The notes below the pieces were generated by a model. The model did no database searches and was not told the DNA's origin. It saw only the letters and a list, made by a program, of their open reading frames with translations. The translations under genes were made by a program, and so were the position numbers. Shown piece after piece: positions 46,081 to 54,562 of a stretch of DNA of 64,000 bases. Within the stretch, counting starts at the first letter, position 1; each line of letters opens with the position of its first letter. The stretch comes from Desulfurobacterium atlanticum (lineage in GTDB: Bacteria > Aquificota > Aquificia > Desulfurobacteriales > Desulfurobacteriaceae): contig NZ_FZOB01000004.1 in assembly GCF_900188395.1 (NCBI RefSeq), positions 78,414 to 142,413 of the forward strand. Direction: 5' to 3'.

Positions 46081-46120
46081 ATAGAAGACAAAATAGAATA
46101 TAAGCTGCGTAGGAGGTAAG

Positions 46121-47017
46121 ATGATAATCGGACTTGATGTAGGATTCGGAAGAACAAAAGTATGTACGGAAGAAAAATGCTTTTCATTTCCGTCCTGGGT
46201 AGCAAGACACACCCCATCAGCTGACGAAGAAGTGGAAACTGTTTCCCTTTTCGGTGAAGAATACGTAGTGGGAGAGGATGCAAAATATGAGAGCAGTCTT
46301 ATAGAGATATCGGATATAAAAGACTATCTGAAATATCTGCCGCTCTTTCTCAAGTATGTTTCACAGAATCTTTCAGAAACTCCGGAAATTATAATTACAG
46401 GCCTTCCACCGAAATATAGAAACTATGCGGAAAAAGTGGAGAAGATAATAGAAGATACGGAAGCGGCCGGCAAAGTCATACCACAAGGGATGGGAATATT
46501 CTTTGACGTGAAAGGACAGGTTTCACAAAGCGAAGATATACTGATAATAGATATAGGCTACAACACACTTGATTACATTATGCTTGTAAAAGACGAAAGA
46601 AAGCAAATAGGCTTCAGAAAAAGAAAATCAAACACAATAGACAACTTTGGAATAAACAGAGCGGTTCTTGAGTTCAGGAACAATCTGGAAGACAGCTATA
46701 TAAAAAATCTCTCACTTACAAGATTAAACGAAATTTTTATAAACGGTAAAGGAAGAATACTTAACGAGACGGTGGATTTTTCCAAACAGAGAGAAAGGGC
46801 TGTTAATGCGTATGCTGAAATGGTGATAGGAAGATTAAAGACAGAAGTTGGAGATTTTATAGCCAACGTTGAAACGATAGTTATAGCAGGAGGAGGAGCA
46901 AGATTTATAAAGGGAGAGATGATAGGAAGGCCTGATGCTTTCATTCCCGAAAAACCGGAATTTTCGCAGGCAAGGGGATATTTCGTATTTGGGAAAACTC
47001 TCGGGGAAGAAAAATGA
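46121..47017 (+). CDS. parM: ParM-like actin-family plasmid segregation protein
   Basis: A 298-residue actin-fold ATPase. Phosphate-1 motif IIGLDVGFGRTKVC is at the N-terminus, phosphate-2 ILIIDIGYNTLDYIML near residue 143, and the adenosine motif IVIAGGGARFIKGEM near 254. The length and the ALP-like GLDVGFGxTK start match plasmid/phage actin-like proteins (ParM, Alp) rather than MreB. ParM filaments push plasmid copies apart after capture by ParR on parC. A ParR-like RHH protein is encoded two genes on, and iterons lie upstream. AGGAGG precedes the ATG. Confidence 0.87.
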   Translation: MIIGLDVGFGRTKVCTEEKCFSFPSWVARHTPSADEEVETVSLFGEEYVVGEDAKYESSLIEISDIKDYLKYLPLFLKYVSQNLSETPEIIITGLPPKYRNYAEKVEKIIEDTEAAGKVIPQGMGIFFDVKGQVSQSEDILIIDIGYNTLDYIMLVKDERKQIGFRKRKSNTIDNFGINRAVLEFRNNLEDSYIKNLSLTRLNEIFINGKGRILNETVDFSKQRERAVNAYAEMVIGRLKTEVGDFIANVETIVIAGGGARFIKGEMIGRPDAFIPEKPEFSQARGYFVFGKTLGEEK

Positions 47018-47220
47018 TAGAAATTCATGTAGTGTGTGACAGGTGTGGGGAGCGTGAAGTTGTGAAAGTATCCGGGACAAAAGTCATAGCCGCTCACCCT
47101 TTTGACATACGGCCTGACAGCTGGAAACTCTTACATAAAAACGGAAAATTGCTTTTTTTGTGTGAAAACTGTTGTCTGGAGGATACAGGTGAAGAAAAAA
47201 CTGATGATAAGTCTGGATAA
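47014..47220 (+). CDS. Small zinc-ribbon-like protein
   Basis: A 68-residue protein with CDRCG near residue 8 and CENC near residue 50, a likely four-Cys zinc site. The start overlaps parM by four bases (ATGA), and its 3' end overlaps the parR-like gene. No family name is justified. Being between parM and the ParR-like gene suggests a role in partition or its regulation. Confidence 0.65.
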   Translation: MIEIHVVCDRCGEREVVKVSGTKVIAAHPFDIRPDSWKLLHKNGKLLFLCENCCLEDTGEEKTDDKSG

Positions 47221-47494
47221 AGAAATTCATCAAAAACTGATCTCTGCCGCTCCTCCTTATTTTCGTTCTCTTTTTATAGAAGTTGTTCTGGAGGAATTTT
47301 TTAACAGACACTCTCCAGAAGAGATAAAAGAGAAAGTTTTTAAGGATTTTGACAGAAAAGCTGTAAGAGAGCGGTTAATAAACTTGTTTAATTGCAATTT
47401 TAATGAAAATTTAAATAAAATTGATAGAAATTCCGGAGAAGAATTTAAAAAATCAGCTCCGGAAATTGAAAAAGAAATAGATGAAATGTGGTAG
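47189..47494 (+). CDS. ParR-like ribbon-helix-helix protein
   Basis: About 101 residues from a GTG at 47189 that follows GGAGG by six bases. The N-terminus KKKLMISLDKEIHQKLISAAPPYFRSLFIEVVLEEFF has a basic beta strand then two helices, the RHH layout of ParR/MetJ-type DNA-binding proteins. The C-terminal half is acidic and flexible, as in ParR, where it contacts ParM. By position it is the best candidate for binding the iteron arrays. The codons for SAAPPYFRS carry the repeated C/T motif described separately. Confidence 0.7.
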   Translation: MKKKLMISLDKEIHQKLISAAPPYFRSLFIEVVLEEFFNRHSPEEIKEKVFKDFDRKAVRERLINLFNCNFNENLNKIDRNSGEEFKKSAPEIEKEIDEMW

Positions 47495-47504
47495 GGAGGT
47501 GAAA

Positions 47505-48164
47505 ATGAGGAAATTGGTAGTCCTGACGGCTGTTTCAGCTGTAATGTTTTCATCATGTGTTGGAGCGGTTCAAGAAGCCGTTGCTCTGTATGACAGTGCA
47601 AGTGCTCTCAATAAGGGGTATCACTCCTACAAAATGGTTAAGTCTTTGAAAAATGCGCCACCTATCTTTAAAGACTATGATTGCGTAAAAGTGCAAACTC
47701 TCATAATTCCTGCGGAAGCCGGTAAAGCAAAAGAGTTAAGGGATGCTTTCATTGATAATTTTAAGTATATAGTTAGAGAGTATTTGAAAGCAGCTAAGCT
47801 TGACAACATCACTGTATGTGATACGGATAATTGCACATGTAAAGGGAAAACACTTGTTGTTCAGTTTTTAGAAAACGGTTATTCTCCCAATCTGTTTAAC
47901 AGAATAACAATAGGGGGTATGTTGAGAGGAAAGTTAAGATATATAGATTCTGAGAGCGGGAAAGTCTTAAGAGAAGAAAACATGGAAGTTGCAAAAGATT
48001 ATAAGACGCTTTTACAGGAAATAGCTATGTCAGTTAGTACAAAGGCTGCTCAGACAGCTTTGAAATTACATCCTGAGGAAAATCCAGAAAAGTTGATTGA
48101 TCGGCTTAACAAAGTAAAACCGATTAAACCCGAATACGAGAAGCTTTTTGAAAACAGTAATTGA
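47505..48164 (+). CDS. Lipoprotein of unknown function
   Basis: About 219 residues. A lipoprotein signal VVLTAVSAVMFSS-C places the lipidated Cys near residue 18. The mature part has CVKVQTLIIP and a Cys-rich CDTDNCTCKG segment, and resembles in outline small lipoproteins that generate periplasmic complexes, but I recognise no family. The ATG at 47505 has GGAGG. It precedes two further envelope proteins, so a cell-surface module follows the partition genes. Confidence 0.7.
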   Translation: MRKLVVLTAVSAVMFSSCVGAVQEAVALYDSASALNKGYHSYKMVKSLKNAPPIFKDYDCVKVQTLIIPAEAGKAKELRDAFIDNFKYIVREYLKAAKLDNITVCDTDNCTCKGKTLVVQFLENGYSPNLFNRITIGGMLRGKLRYIDSESGKVLREENMEVAKDYKTLLQEIAMSVSTKAAQTALKLHPEENPEKLIDRLNKVKPIKPEYEKLFENSN

Positions 48165-48175
48165 TGAGGGAAGGG

Positions 48176-49630
48176 ATGAAAAAGCTAATGTTGGCTACTC
48201 TTTTTGTAGCGGCAGGATTGACAGGCTGTGGCGGAGGAACATCAACAGAAGATATTTTATCAACATCAACATCCGTGAGCGGTATAGATTATGCAGACAG
48301 TATATTAACCGGAGGGGGATATACTGTCAGGGCACAGCTGGGTGATCTTGATGGTGCATCTGTAAATGTGAAAAATCTTACAACCAGGGAAACGTTGTGG
48401 GAAGGAGAAACAAAAAACGGGGTATTTAAAATTCCCGATACCGTTGCCCTTGAAGACAACGAAGTATATCTGATTACTGTATCAGGGGGAACAGATCTTG
48501 ATACAAATGACGACGGATTTTATGGAGATTCTGCACCTAACTACGGAACAATATATGCAATTGTGACAGGAACGGATATAAAAAATAATAACCTTGTGGT
48601 TTCACCGCTCACCACATACGCATATGAGACACTTTATAAGAGCGGCTACTTTTCGGATATTAATACTGTAAAAAAAGAGGCATACTGGAGATTAAGGAAC
48701 GCTTTTGGAAACATAGTGATTCCTCTTACCACATACACCTGGGGAATGACTGATAACATATATCAACTTATGAAAGATTATGTTGATGATATTAGAAACG
48801 GAGAAACCGATAAGGTAAAGATCGGCAGGGACATGAAAGAGATTAAAAATATTACCGGGAACGAAGCATACTGTATCGATTTTATCCTGGAAATTGCCCA
48901 GTTTATTGCCGTAACGGATGAAAACTGTAATCAGAAAAGATTAGAAGACTATGACTATTATGAAGGTGAAGTTAAAGTTCGGTCTCACGGTTCATGGGAA
49001 AATGCTACCGGTGTTACAGTCAGCTCTGCAAGTTTTCAGTTTCCGGATGGCAGGTGGGAAACTTTATTTGATGAGCGGCCGGGTAGTATTACCTGGGTGG
49101 GAGTAGCTGGAAAGGATATCTATACTCTGTTGATGAATGTTACAGGTACAGGAACCCTTTACCATTTTGTGAATACAGGTTCAGGGGTAGAAGAGAAAAA
49201 CAACACAACTATTTCTGGAATTCAGAAGTTTTACCTTGTAACAAACAGAAATAAGACAGAAACAGGTGTGTTTATCCAGGCTGATGACGGAGTTTACATT
49301 CTGGATTCAAACCTGAATTACGCTAATTATCTGCCCGGAGTAACTGTTGATATTCCCGGATACTATTTCATTAAGCTTTCAAACGGAAATGTTTATGATG
49401 CCAATCTTAATCTGACTACTGAGTTTGATAAATATATATATTCCGATGTTGTAAATCCTGATGGCTATGTATATGTAAACGGAAAAGAAGTAATTGCCAA
49501 TAATCTCACCAGTATTGAGGGCAACAGCAAGAAAACGTATTTTGGTAACTATCTCTTCTATCAGCCGGGTACTGCTTCCGGATATGATGTGGAAAATGTA
49601 ACCATGATTAACCTTGATTACGTGGAGTAA
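48176..49630 (+). CDS. Large lipoprotein of unknown function
   Basis: About 484 residues. Lipobox AAGLTG-CGGG near residue 17 gives a lipid anchor with a Gly/Ser/Thr linker. Residues about 55-110 look like a carboxypeptidase-regulatory/Ig-like beta domain (VRAQLGDLDGASVNVKNL). The C-terminal half is rich in YV, N and G strands with repeated short beta hairpins. The ATG at 48176 follows GAGGGAAGGG; an ATG five codons earlier overlaps the previous stop. Surface or mating-pair function is possible but not shown. Confidence 0.7.
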   Translation: MKKLMLATLFVAAGLTGCGGGTSTEDILSTSTSVSGIDYADSILTGGGYTVRAQLGDLDGASVNVKNLTTRETLWEGETKNGVFKIPDTVALEDNEVYLITVSGGTDLDTNDDGFYGDSAPNYGTIYAIVTGTDIKNNNLVVSPLTTYAYETLYKSGYFSDINTVKKEAYWRLRNAFGNIVIPLTTYTWGMTDNIYQLMKDYVDDIRNGETDKVKIGRDMKEIKNITGNEAYCIDFILEIAQFIAVTDENCNQKRLEDYDYYEGEVKVRSHGSWENATGVTVSSASFQFPDGRWETLFDERPGSITWVGVAGKDIYTLLMNVTGTGTLYHFVNTGSGVEEKNNTTISGIQKFYLVTNRNKTETGVFIQADDGVYILDSNLNYANYLPGVTVDIPGYYFIKLSNGNVYDANLNLTTEFDKYIYSDVVNPDGYVYVNGKEVIANNLTSIEGNSKKTYFGNYLFYQPGTASGYDVENVTMINLDYVE

Positions 49631-49632
49631 TT

Positions 49633-50286
49633 TTGAGAAAAGTTTTCTTGCCGCTCCTCCTTGTTTTCGTTCTCTGTTTTTCAGGGAGAGCGGTCGCTTT
49701 TTCTTTCAAGGAATACGGAGAATATTCCGGAATTATCGCTACCGGATTTTCTGGAATAACAAACTCAGGATACGGCCAGGGATGGAAGTTTGAAACGGGA
49801 TTTGTTAGACAGAAGAAAAAAGAAAACTATCTTCTATCTTATGGCCTCACTTTCAGATTTCTATCAGCTGAAAATAGTTATCCCATAGACTATCCTCTTC
49901 TCTACGATCTTCAGGGAAACGTTCTGTATTCAACAGAGGTGACGAAGCTTGAATCTTTGAATGTTGCTTCTTTCAATGTTCCTGTGTATGTGACAGTTTC
50001 TACGGGAGCGGGCAACATTTTTGCAGGTGGATATGTCAGCTGGATTTTTGATGCAACTGCAGAAGAAACTATAGAAGAAATCAGGGATACTTCAACATAT
50101 ACCGATACGAATTTCTCAAAATTTGATGCAGGTGTTAGAGCGGGTATAGAGTGGAACATAGGAACATTCTACAGGCCGCTCTTTGTGGGGTTTGAATTTG
50201 AAAAAGGCTTTTTTGATATTTTTCCCGATCTTCCAGGATCACAGACAATCTGGGGAATCACAGGATTTTTGAAAATTCAGTTATAG
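49633..50286 (+). CDS. Outer-membrane beta-barrel-like protein
   Basis: A 217-residue protein starting at TTG with GGAG upstream. The signal peptide is residues 1-22 (ending AVA-F). Alternating hydrophobic strands (YSGIIATGFSGI, KENYLLSYGLTFRF, IFAGGYVSWIFDA) and a final aromatic strand ending in a hydrophobic residue (WGITGFLKIQL) fit an eight-stranded outer-membrane barrel. No specific family is evident. It lies two bases after the large lipoprotein. Confidence 0.7.
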   Translation: MRKVFLPLLLVFVLCFSGRAVAFSFKEYGEYSGIIATGFSGITNSGYGQGWKFETGFVRQKKKENYLLSYGLTFRFLSAENSYPIDYPLLYDLQGNVLYSTEVTKLESLNVASFNVPVYVTVSTGAGNIFAGGYVSWIFDATAEETIEEIRDTSTYTDTNFSKFDAGVRAGIEWNIGTFYRPLFVGFEFEKGFFDIFPDLPGSQTIWGITGFLKIQL

Positions 50287-50301
50287 TTCGGGGAGGGAAG
50301 C

Positions 50302-51012
50302 ATGATATATTTTTTATTTGATATAGAAACCATTAAGGATTATGATTTGCTGGAAAAAGCAGGGAGTGAAAAAGATAAAGAAAAAGCAGATAACGGGGAG
50401 TTTGTTAATGCTGTTTTTCACATTCCGATTGCCTTTTCTTTTATGGCTTTTTCAGAAAGAAAACTCCTGGGATTCAAATCTTATGTAGGTGAAGAAAGAT
50501 ACATTGTTAAAATTTTCTGGGAAAAGGTTAATAAAGCTTTTACCTGTAAAGAGCCCGGACCGGTATTTGTAACTTTCAATGGCAAAAATTTTGATTTTCC
50601 CGTAATGCTTTTAAGGGGCATGAAGATTAAAGATGATGAGATAGTTAAAAAAGCATTGAAGTATTATCTTGAAGACTCCGATAAATGGGAAAAGGAGCGG
50701 CCGAACTATAATTCAAGATACACCAGATACCATATAGATCTTATGGAAGTTTTTAATGTTAGAACATCACTTAAGGTACTTTGTTCCCTTTTTGGTATCC
50801 CGGTTAAAACAGAAGCTCATGGAAGTGAAGTGGAAGAACTTTATAGAAACAAAAAATTTAAAAAGATAGCTCAATATTGTGCTGAAGATGTACTGGCAAC
50901 TGCAAGACTGTTCACTGTTTTCACAAGTATGAAAACAGGTCAAACTTTCAATTTTTTGAGGGAGAAGATTGATGTGAAAATAATAAATCAATGGTCGGAA
51001 GAAGATTCGTGA
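50302..51012 (+). CDS. DEDD-type 3'-5' exonuclease related to family B polymerase exonucleases
   Basis: A 236-residue protein. Exo I is FLFDIET at the N-terminus, Exo II FNGKNFDFPVMLL near residue 95 and Exo III YCAEDVLATARLF near 195, giving the acidic residues of a DEDDy nuclease. The DALIGN-free length matches stand-alone PolB-like exonucleases (about 230). It would process single-stranded DNA 3' ends during element replication. IS605 copy 1 is inserted 12 bases after its stop. Confidence 0.8.
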   Translation: MIYFLFDIETIKDYDLLEKAGSEKDKEKADNGEFVNAVFHIPIAFSFMAFSERKLLGFKSYVGEERYIVKIFWEKVNKAFTCKEPGPVFVTFNGKNFDFPVMLLRGMKIKDDEIVKKALKYYLEDSDKWEKERPNYNSRYTRYHIDLMEVFNVRTSLKVLCSLFGIPVKTEAHGSEVEELYRNKKFKKIAQYCAEDVLATARLFTVFTSMKTGQTFNFLREKIDVKIINQWSEEDS

Positions 51013-51125
51013 ATGTAATTTAACTAAAAATACGCTCTAAGTCCTCTTCCGTAAGGGAGGGGATACAGAGCGACGCCGTAAGGCGTTGTATTGACAAGCG
51101 TCAGTTCTGAACATAGAATAAGGGT

Positions 51126-51533
51126 ATGGAGTACAAGCTGGATAAAGGGTGTCATTCTGTATATTCCCTTCAGTTCCACCTTGTATTAGTGGTAAAGTAT
51201 AGGAAAAAGGTTCTGATAGGGAAGCTTGCAGAAAGACTAAAGGAGATAGTTGTGGAAGTAGCAGAGCACTTTGGTATTGAGATAATAGAGCAGGAAACGG
51301 ATAAAGACCACATTCACATCCTGTTTTCCTCACGACCTACGGTTATGCTTTCAAGGTTTGTGAATTCACTCAAGTCAGTAACATCAAGAAAACTGAGGAG
51401 AGAGTTCCCAGAAGTTATGAGAAAGGAGCTTTGGGGTGGAAAGTTCTGGTCTCCATCCTACTTCATAGCAACGACTGGACAGGTGAAACTGGAGGACATA
51501 AAAAGATATGTCCAGAGCCAAGGAAGAAAGTAA
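51126..51533 (+). CDS. tnpA: IS200/IS605-family HUH transposase TnpA, copy 1
   Basis: A 135-residue Y1 transposase. The HUH pair is His62/His64 in KDHIHILFS and the nucleophile Tyr128 in LEDIKRYVQSQ. It excises and inserts single-stranded circles at the 3' side of TTTAAC. It appears complete and is identical to the copy at 58604. It overlaps tnpB by 26 bases. Confidence 0.95.
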   Translation: MEYKLDKGCHSVYSLQFHLVLVVKYRKKVLIGKLAERLKEIVVEVAEHFGIEIIEQETDKDHIHILFSSRPTVMLSRFVNSLKSVTSRKLRREFPEVMRKELWGGKFWSPSYFIATTGQVKLEDIKRYVQSQGRK

Positions 51534-52908
51534 ATTTTTGCTTACCTATAAATTCAGAGCTTATCCTTCTGCTCTGCAGGAATACAAGTTGGAAAACTGG
51601 CTTTTTGCTCTATGCTGGCTCTACAACCATGCACTTGAAGAAAGGAAAAGAGTCTGGAAGGAAGAGAGGAGAACTGTAAAATATTCAGAACAACAAAACA
51701 ACCTACCTAAGCTCAAGAAGAAAGAACCGATACTAAAACTTGTTCACTCCCAAGTTCTCCAAGATACACTCAGGAGAGTAGATAAAGCATTCCAAAAGTT
51801 TTTCCAAGATTTAGAGAGGAAGAAGAAAGGAGAAAAGGTAAAGGTTGGTTACCCAAAAAAGAAACCGATAGCGAAATACAAGTCTCTTACTTTTTCGCAA
51901 GTCTGGATGAAACAGAAAGGGAAATTAGTTCCGATAATCAAACTGGAAAAGAAGAATAACCGATTTGCATACCTTCACCTACCCAAGATAGGTAAACTCA
52001 AGATAAGACTGCATAGAGAAATTGACTGGACAAGAGCAAAGACAGTAACAGTAAAGAGAGAACCAAGCGGAAACTGGTATGTATGCATAAGCGTAGAAGT
52101 TGACCTTGACCAGATACTCAAAGAGGCAGAAGAAAGGGTAGAAAGAAAGATAAAAACGGTAGGAATAGACTTAGGAGTGAAACATCTTGCAGTGACCAGT
52201 AAAAAAGACTACATAAAGCATCCGAAATTTATACAAAAACTTGAGAAAAGACTAAAGAGAGAACAGAAGAAACTATCAAGGAAAGAAAAAGGGAGCAGAA
52301 ACTTTGAAAAGCAAAAAAAGAAAGTAGCAAAGATACACGAAAAAATAAAAAACGCAAGAAGAGACTTTCTCCATAAACTATCAAGGAAGTTAGTAGGAAG
52401 ATACCATCTGATAAGCTTTGAAGACCTTGACATACCCGGTCTTGTAGAAAACAACCCATTAGCAAAACTAATACTTGATGCAGGATGGGGAACACTCATT
52501 ACCTTTACCACCTATAAAGCCGTAATGGCAGGGGTAAAGGTGGTAAAAGTAGATGCGGCATATACAACTCAAGAATGTTCTTACTGTGGACTAAAAGTTC
52601 CCAAAACATTAGCAGATAGGATGCACAAATGTCCGAGATGCGGAATAGAGCTTGATAGAGACTATAACGCAAGCATAGTAATAGACAAGAGAGGAATAGA
52701 GAAAGAAGGGCTCACCCACCTTACGGGTGGTAGGGTCGGAGCGACCCGAACTTACGCCTGTGGAGAGGGCACTGGCGGGGTCTCCTCAAAAGGGGAGATT
52801 AGCTATCCCTCGCTGAAGCAGGAATCCCCTTGCGGGTCTTCTGGGTGGAGCAACTCTCGGCAGAGGGTTGTTTTCCTACCAGAAGCTCCGTCCGTAAGGG
52901 CGGAGTAG
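51508..52908 (+). CDS. tnpB: RNA-guided nuclease TnpB, copy 1 (with extended tail)
   Basis: A 466-residue reading frame. RuvC acids are Asp221 (GIDLGVK), Glu305 (FEDLDI) and Asp385 (DRDYNAS). The zinc finger uses CSYC near 357 and CPRC near 375. TnpB normally ends at about 380-410 residues. Here no stop occurs until 52908, so the last 65 or so residues are read from the right-end RNA region and may be non-functional. It would use the overlapping right-end RNA as guide to cut targets with a TTTAAC-like flanking motif. Confidence 0.93.
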   Translation: MSRAKEESKFLLTYKFRAYPSALQEYKLENWLFALCWLYNHALEERKRVWKEERRTVKYSEQQNNLPKLKKKEPILKLVHSQVLQDTLRRVDKAFQKFFQDLERKKKGEKVKVGYPKKKPIAKYKSLTFSQVWMKQKGKLVPIIKLEKKNNRFAYLHLPKIGKLKIRLHREIDWTRAKTVTVKREPSGNWYVCISVEVDLDQILKEAEERVERKIKTVGIDLGVKHLAVTSKKDYIKHPKFIQKLEKRLKREQKKLSRKEKGSRNFEKQKKKVAKIHEKIKNARRDFLHKLSRKLVGRYHLISFEDLDIPGLVENNPLAKLILDAGWGTLITFTTYKAVMAGVKVVKVDAAYTTQECSYCGLKVPKTLADRMHKCPRCGIELDRDYNASIVIDKRGIEKEGLTHLTGGRVGATRTYACGEGTGGVSSKGEISYPSLKQESPCGSSGWSNSRQRVVFLPEAPSVRAE

Positions 52909-52913
52909 TTCAC
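52705..52913 (+). ncRNA. Predicted omega RNA/right-end RNA of IS605 copy 1
   Basis: The right-end stretch is GC-rich and hairpin-dense: CCACC-TTAC-GGGTGG, GGGTCGGAGCGACCC, CTCCTCAAAAGGGGAG and the terminal CTCCGTCC hairpin. In related elements this region is the TnpB guide scaffold, with the guide taken from bases just after the IS end (52914 onward). The 5' end is approximate. Confidence 0.65.
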
Positions 52914-52959
52914 GGAAGAAACTTGTAGAAGCGTGAAAATTATTACAGGAAATAGAAAT

Positions 52960-54273
52960 ATGGAAAAAATAAAACCTAAAATTGACCACAACATAAACGT
53001 TGCAGGACTTTTGGTTACCGATGCTGATACTGTATTAAACAAGCTGACAAGAGAGAAAAAGGGACAACTAAAAGGACTTTATGTTTTTCCAAAGAAAATA
53101 GGGAATGGAGTAGTTTACATCTGCAACGGTGCGGAATTTCCAAATGCCAAAGCTGTAGATTTTCTTCTTTATATCCTTCATGTCGCAGAAACGAATAATT
53201 GGCCAAAAAAAATTAAAATTACAAGCCTTAACGCTTTGGCTAAAGAAATTTTTGGTATTAAACAATCTGGGAAAATCTGGAACGAAAAGATTGAAAGATT
53301 TTTAGTTGTATGGGCTAACCACAAGTTTTATTTCAAAAATTGCTTTTTCTGGCAAGGAAAAATTATTGATACAGTTATGCTTGGAGTAATTCAAAACTTT
53401 AAAATAGAAAAGCGTGGAAGAGGAAAAACTGCCACTTTAATAATTACTTTTGATGATGATTTCATTGAAATCTGCAAAAATACAACTTGGTATCGCCGTC
53501 CATCGTGGATAGAAATCAAAAAATTGCGGAAAGAAACAGCTAAAAGCCTTTACCTGCTTGCTTTAGAGTATAAGCCTGATGAGAAAACTAAAAATTGGAA
53601 AATCTATATAGATAGCGACCTAAAATACTGGTATCGTAATGCTCTCAATTCCCTTGCTGACCCTAAACATTTAAGACCTTCAATAATCCTGAAAAGGATT
53701 AACCGGGCAATAGAGGAAATCAACGAAAAAACAAATCTTCAGATGGAACTTCAGGAAACAGAAGAAGGAAATTACTGCATATTTGTAAAAGAAGTTTGCC
53801 CAGCTGGAACACAGGCTCTTGAAATTCCATTTGACAAGCTACCCGATGAAGAAAAAGCAATGCTTGTTGCTTACATTGAAACAGTAAAAGAAAAGAAAAA
53901 AATCAATAACATTTGGGGATTTTTACGCTCTATGAGTTCAAGACAGCTTAAAATCTGGCTAAAAAAAGCAGAAAAATACTTCAATTCTGAAGTTAAGGCG
54001 GATAAAGAAACAGATTTTATTGAGAAACCAAGACTTATAGAGAAACTGAAGGAATGGGGAAAAAAGAAATTTTCAGAAAAACCTTTCCTGTATGACACAT
54101 ACTTTGAAAAAAGTGAAATCTTAACAGCACTTGAAAATAATAAAGAAATAATTTTTATATGCAAAGATAAGGACTACGCTGACTTTTTAAATACAGCTAT
54201 AAGCAAAAAATTCCAGAACGAATTAAAAGAGATATTTTTAAAAGAAATTTCCTTTAAAGGGAAAAACGAATAA
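52960..54273 (+). CDS. Rep-like replication initiator (plasmid type)
   Basis: About 437 residues, no exact family by eye. A winged-helix-like core (ITFDDDFIEIC...WIEIKKLRKETAKSLYLLALEYKPD) resembles plasmid initiators in which a RepA/RepB-like fold binds iterons. C-terminal coiled regions are rich in Lys and Glu. The ATG at 52960 follows AGGAAA; a GTG nine codons upstream is possible. It precedes a TOPRIM primase gene, and 22-bp iterons occur at 58353. IS copy 1 ends 46 bases upstream, so the native promoter may have been displaced. Confidence 0.6.
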   Translation: MEKIKPKIDHNINVAGLLVTDADTVLNKLTREKKGQLKGLYVFPKKIGNGVVYICNGAEFPNAKAVDFLLYILHVAETNNWPKKIKITSLNALAKEIFGIKQSGKIWNEKIERFLVVWANHKFYFKNCFFWQGKIIDTVMLGVIQNFKIEKRGRGKTATLIITFDDDFIEICKNTTWYRRPSWIEIKKLRKETAKSLYLLALEYKPDEKTKNWKIYIDSDLKYWYRNALNSLADPKHLRPSIILKRINRAIEEINEKTNLQMELQETEEGNYCIFVKEVCPAGTQALEIPFDKLPDEEKAMLVAYIETVKEKKKINNIWGFLRSMSSRQLKIWLKKAEKYFNSEVKADKETDFIEKPRLIEKLKEWGKKKFSEKPFLYDTYFEKSEILTALENNKEIIFICKDKDYADFLNTAISKKFQNELKEIFLKEISFKGKNE

Positions 54274-54286
54274 CTCCGTTTTAGAG

Positions 54287-54562
54287 GTGAGCTTGCGAAT
54301 TATTTACACCAGGCATTTTTGTGAACAGCTTGAAGAGAGAAAACGGAACTCTCCCGTTCCGTTAACAATAGAGCTTATTGAAGACACAATCAAGAATCCT
54401 GACCTTGTTATGCAAGACCCAAAGTATTCCAAAAGAGAATGGAGAATCAAGAAAGTTGCAGGACGTTGCTTTAAGGTTATAGTTGAAGATATGGGAAAGG
54501 AAATTGTTGCTATAACGCTAATGTTTGACAGAACTTTAAGGAGGAAAGGACTATGCAGATAA
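54287..54562 (+). CDS. DUF4258-like small protein (putative toxin-fold)
   Basis: About 90 residues with RHFCEQLEER, YSKREWRIKKVAGRCFKVIVEDMGKEIVAITLMFDR, the DUF4258 pattern. The family has a RelE/BrnT-like fold and is often paired with DUF2283. A GTG at 54287 overlaps the AGAGG site; a TTG at 54293 may be the true start. The 3' end overlaps the next gene by ten bases. Confidence 0.75.
   Translation: MSLRIIYTRHFCEQLEERKRNSPVPLTIELIEDTIKNPDLVMQDPKYSKREWRIKKVAGRCFKVIVEDMGKEIVAITLMFDRTLRRKGLCR

Larger units (their letters stand above)
51025..52913 (+). mobile_element. IS605-type insertion sequence, copy 1
   Basis: A 1889-base element with tnpA and tnpB. It is preceded by TTTAAC, the IS605-type target. 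The left end has hairpins at 51043-51062 and 51073-51086, the right end CTCCGTCC-GTAA-GGGCGGAG at 52886-52905, all with GTAA loops, the structures recognised by HUH TnpA. No target duplication is seen, as expected. Boundaries come from comparing it with the second copy. Confidence 0.92.

Noticed and set aside
45572-46119. Plus-strand frames rich in Tyr, Ile and Thr
   Set aside because: They translate the CTATAC iterons and end at repeat boundaries; no ribosome site and no protein-like composition.
51037-51333. Minus-strand frames inside both IS605 copies
   Set aside because: They are antisense to tnpA and appear twice only because the IS is duplicated.
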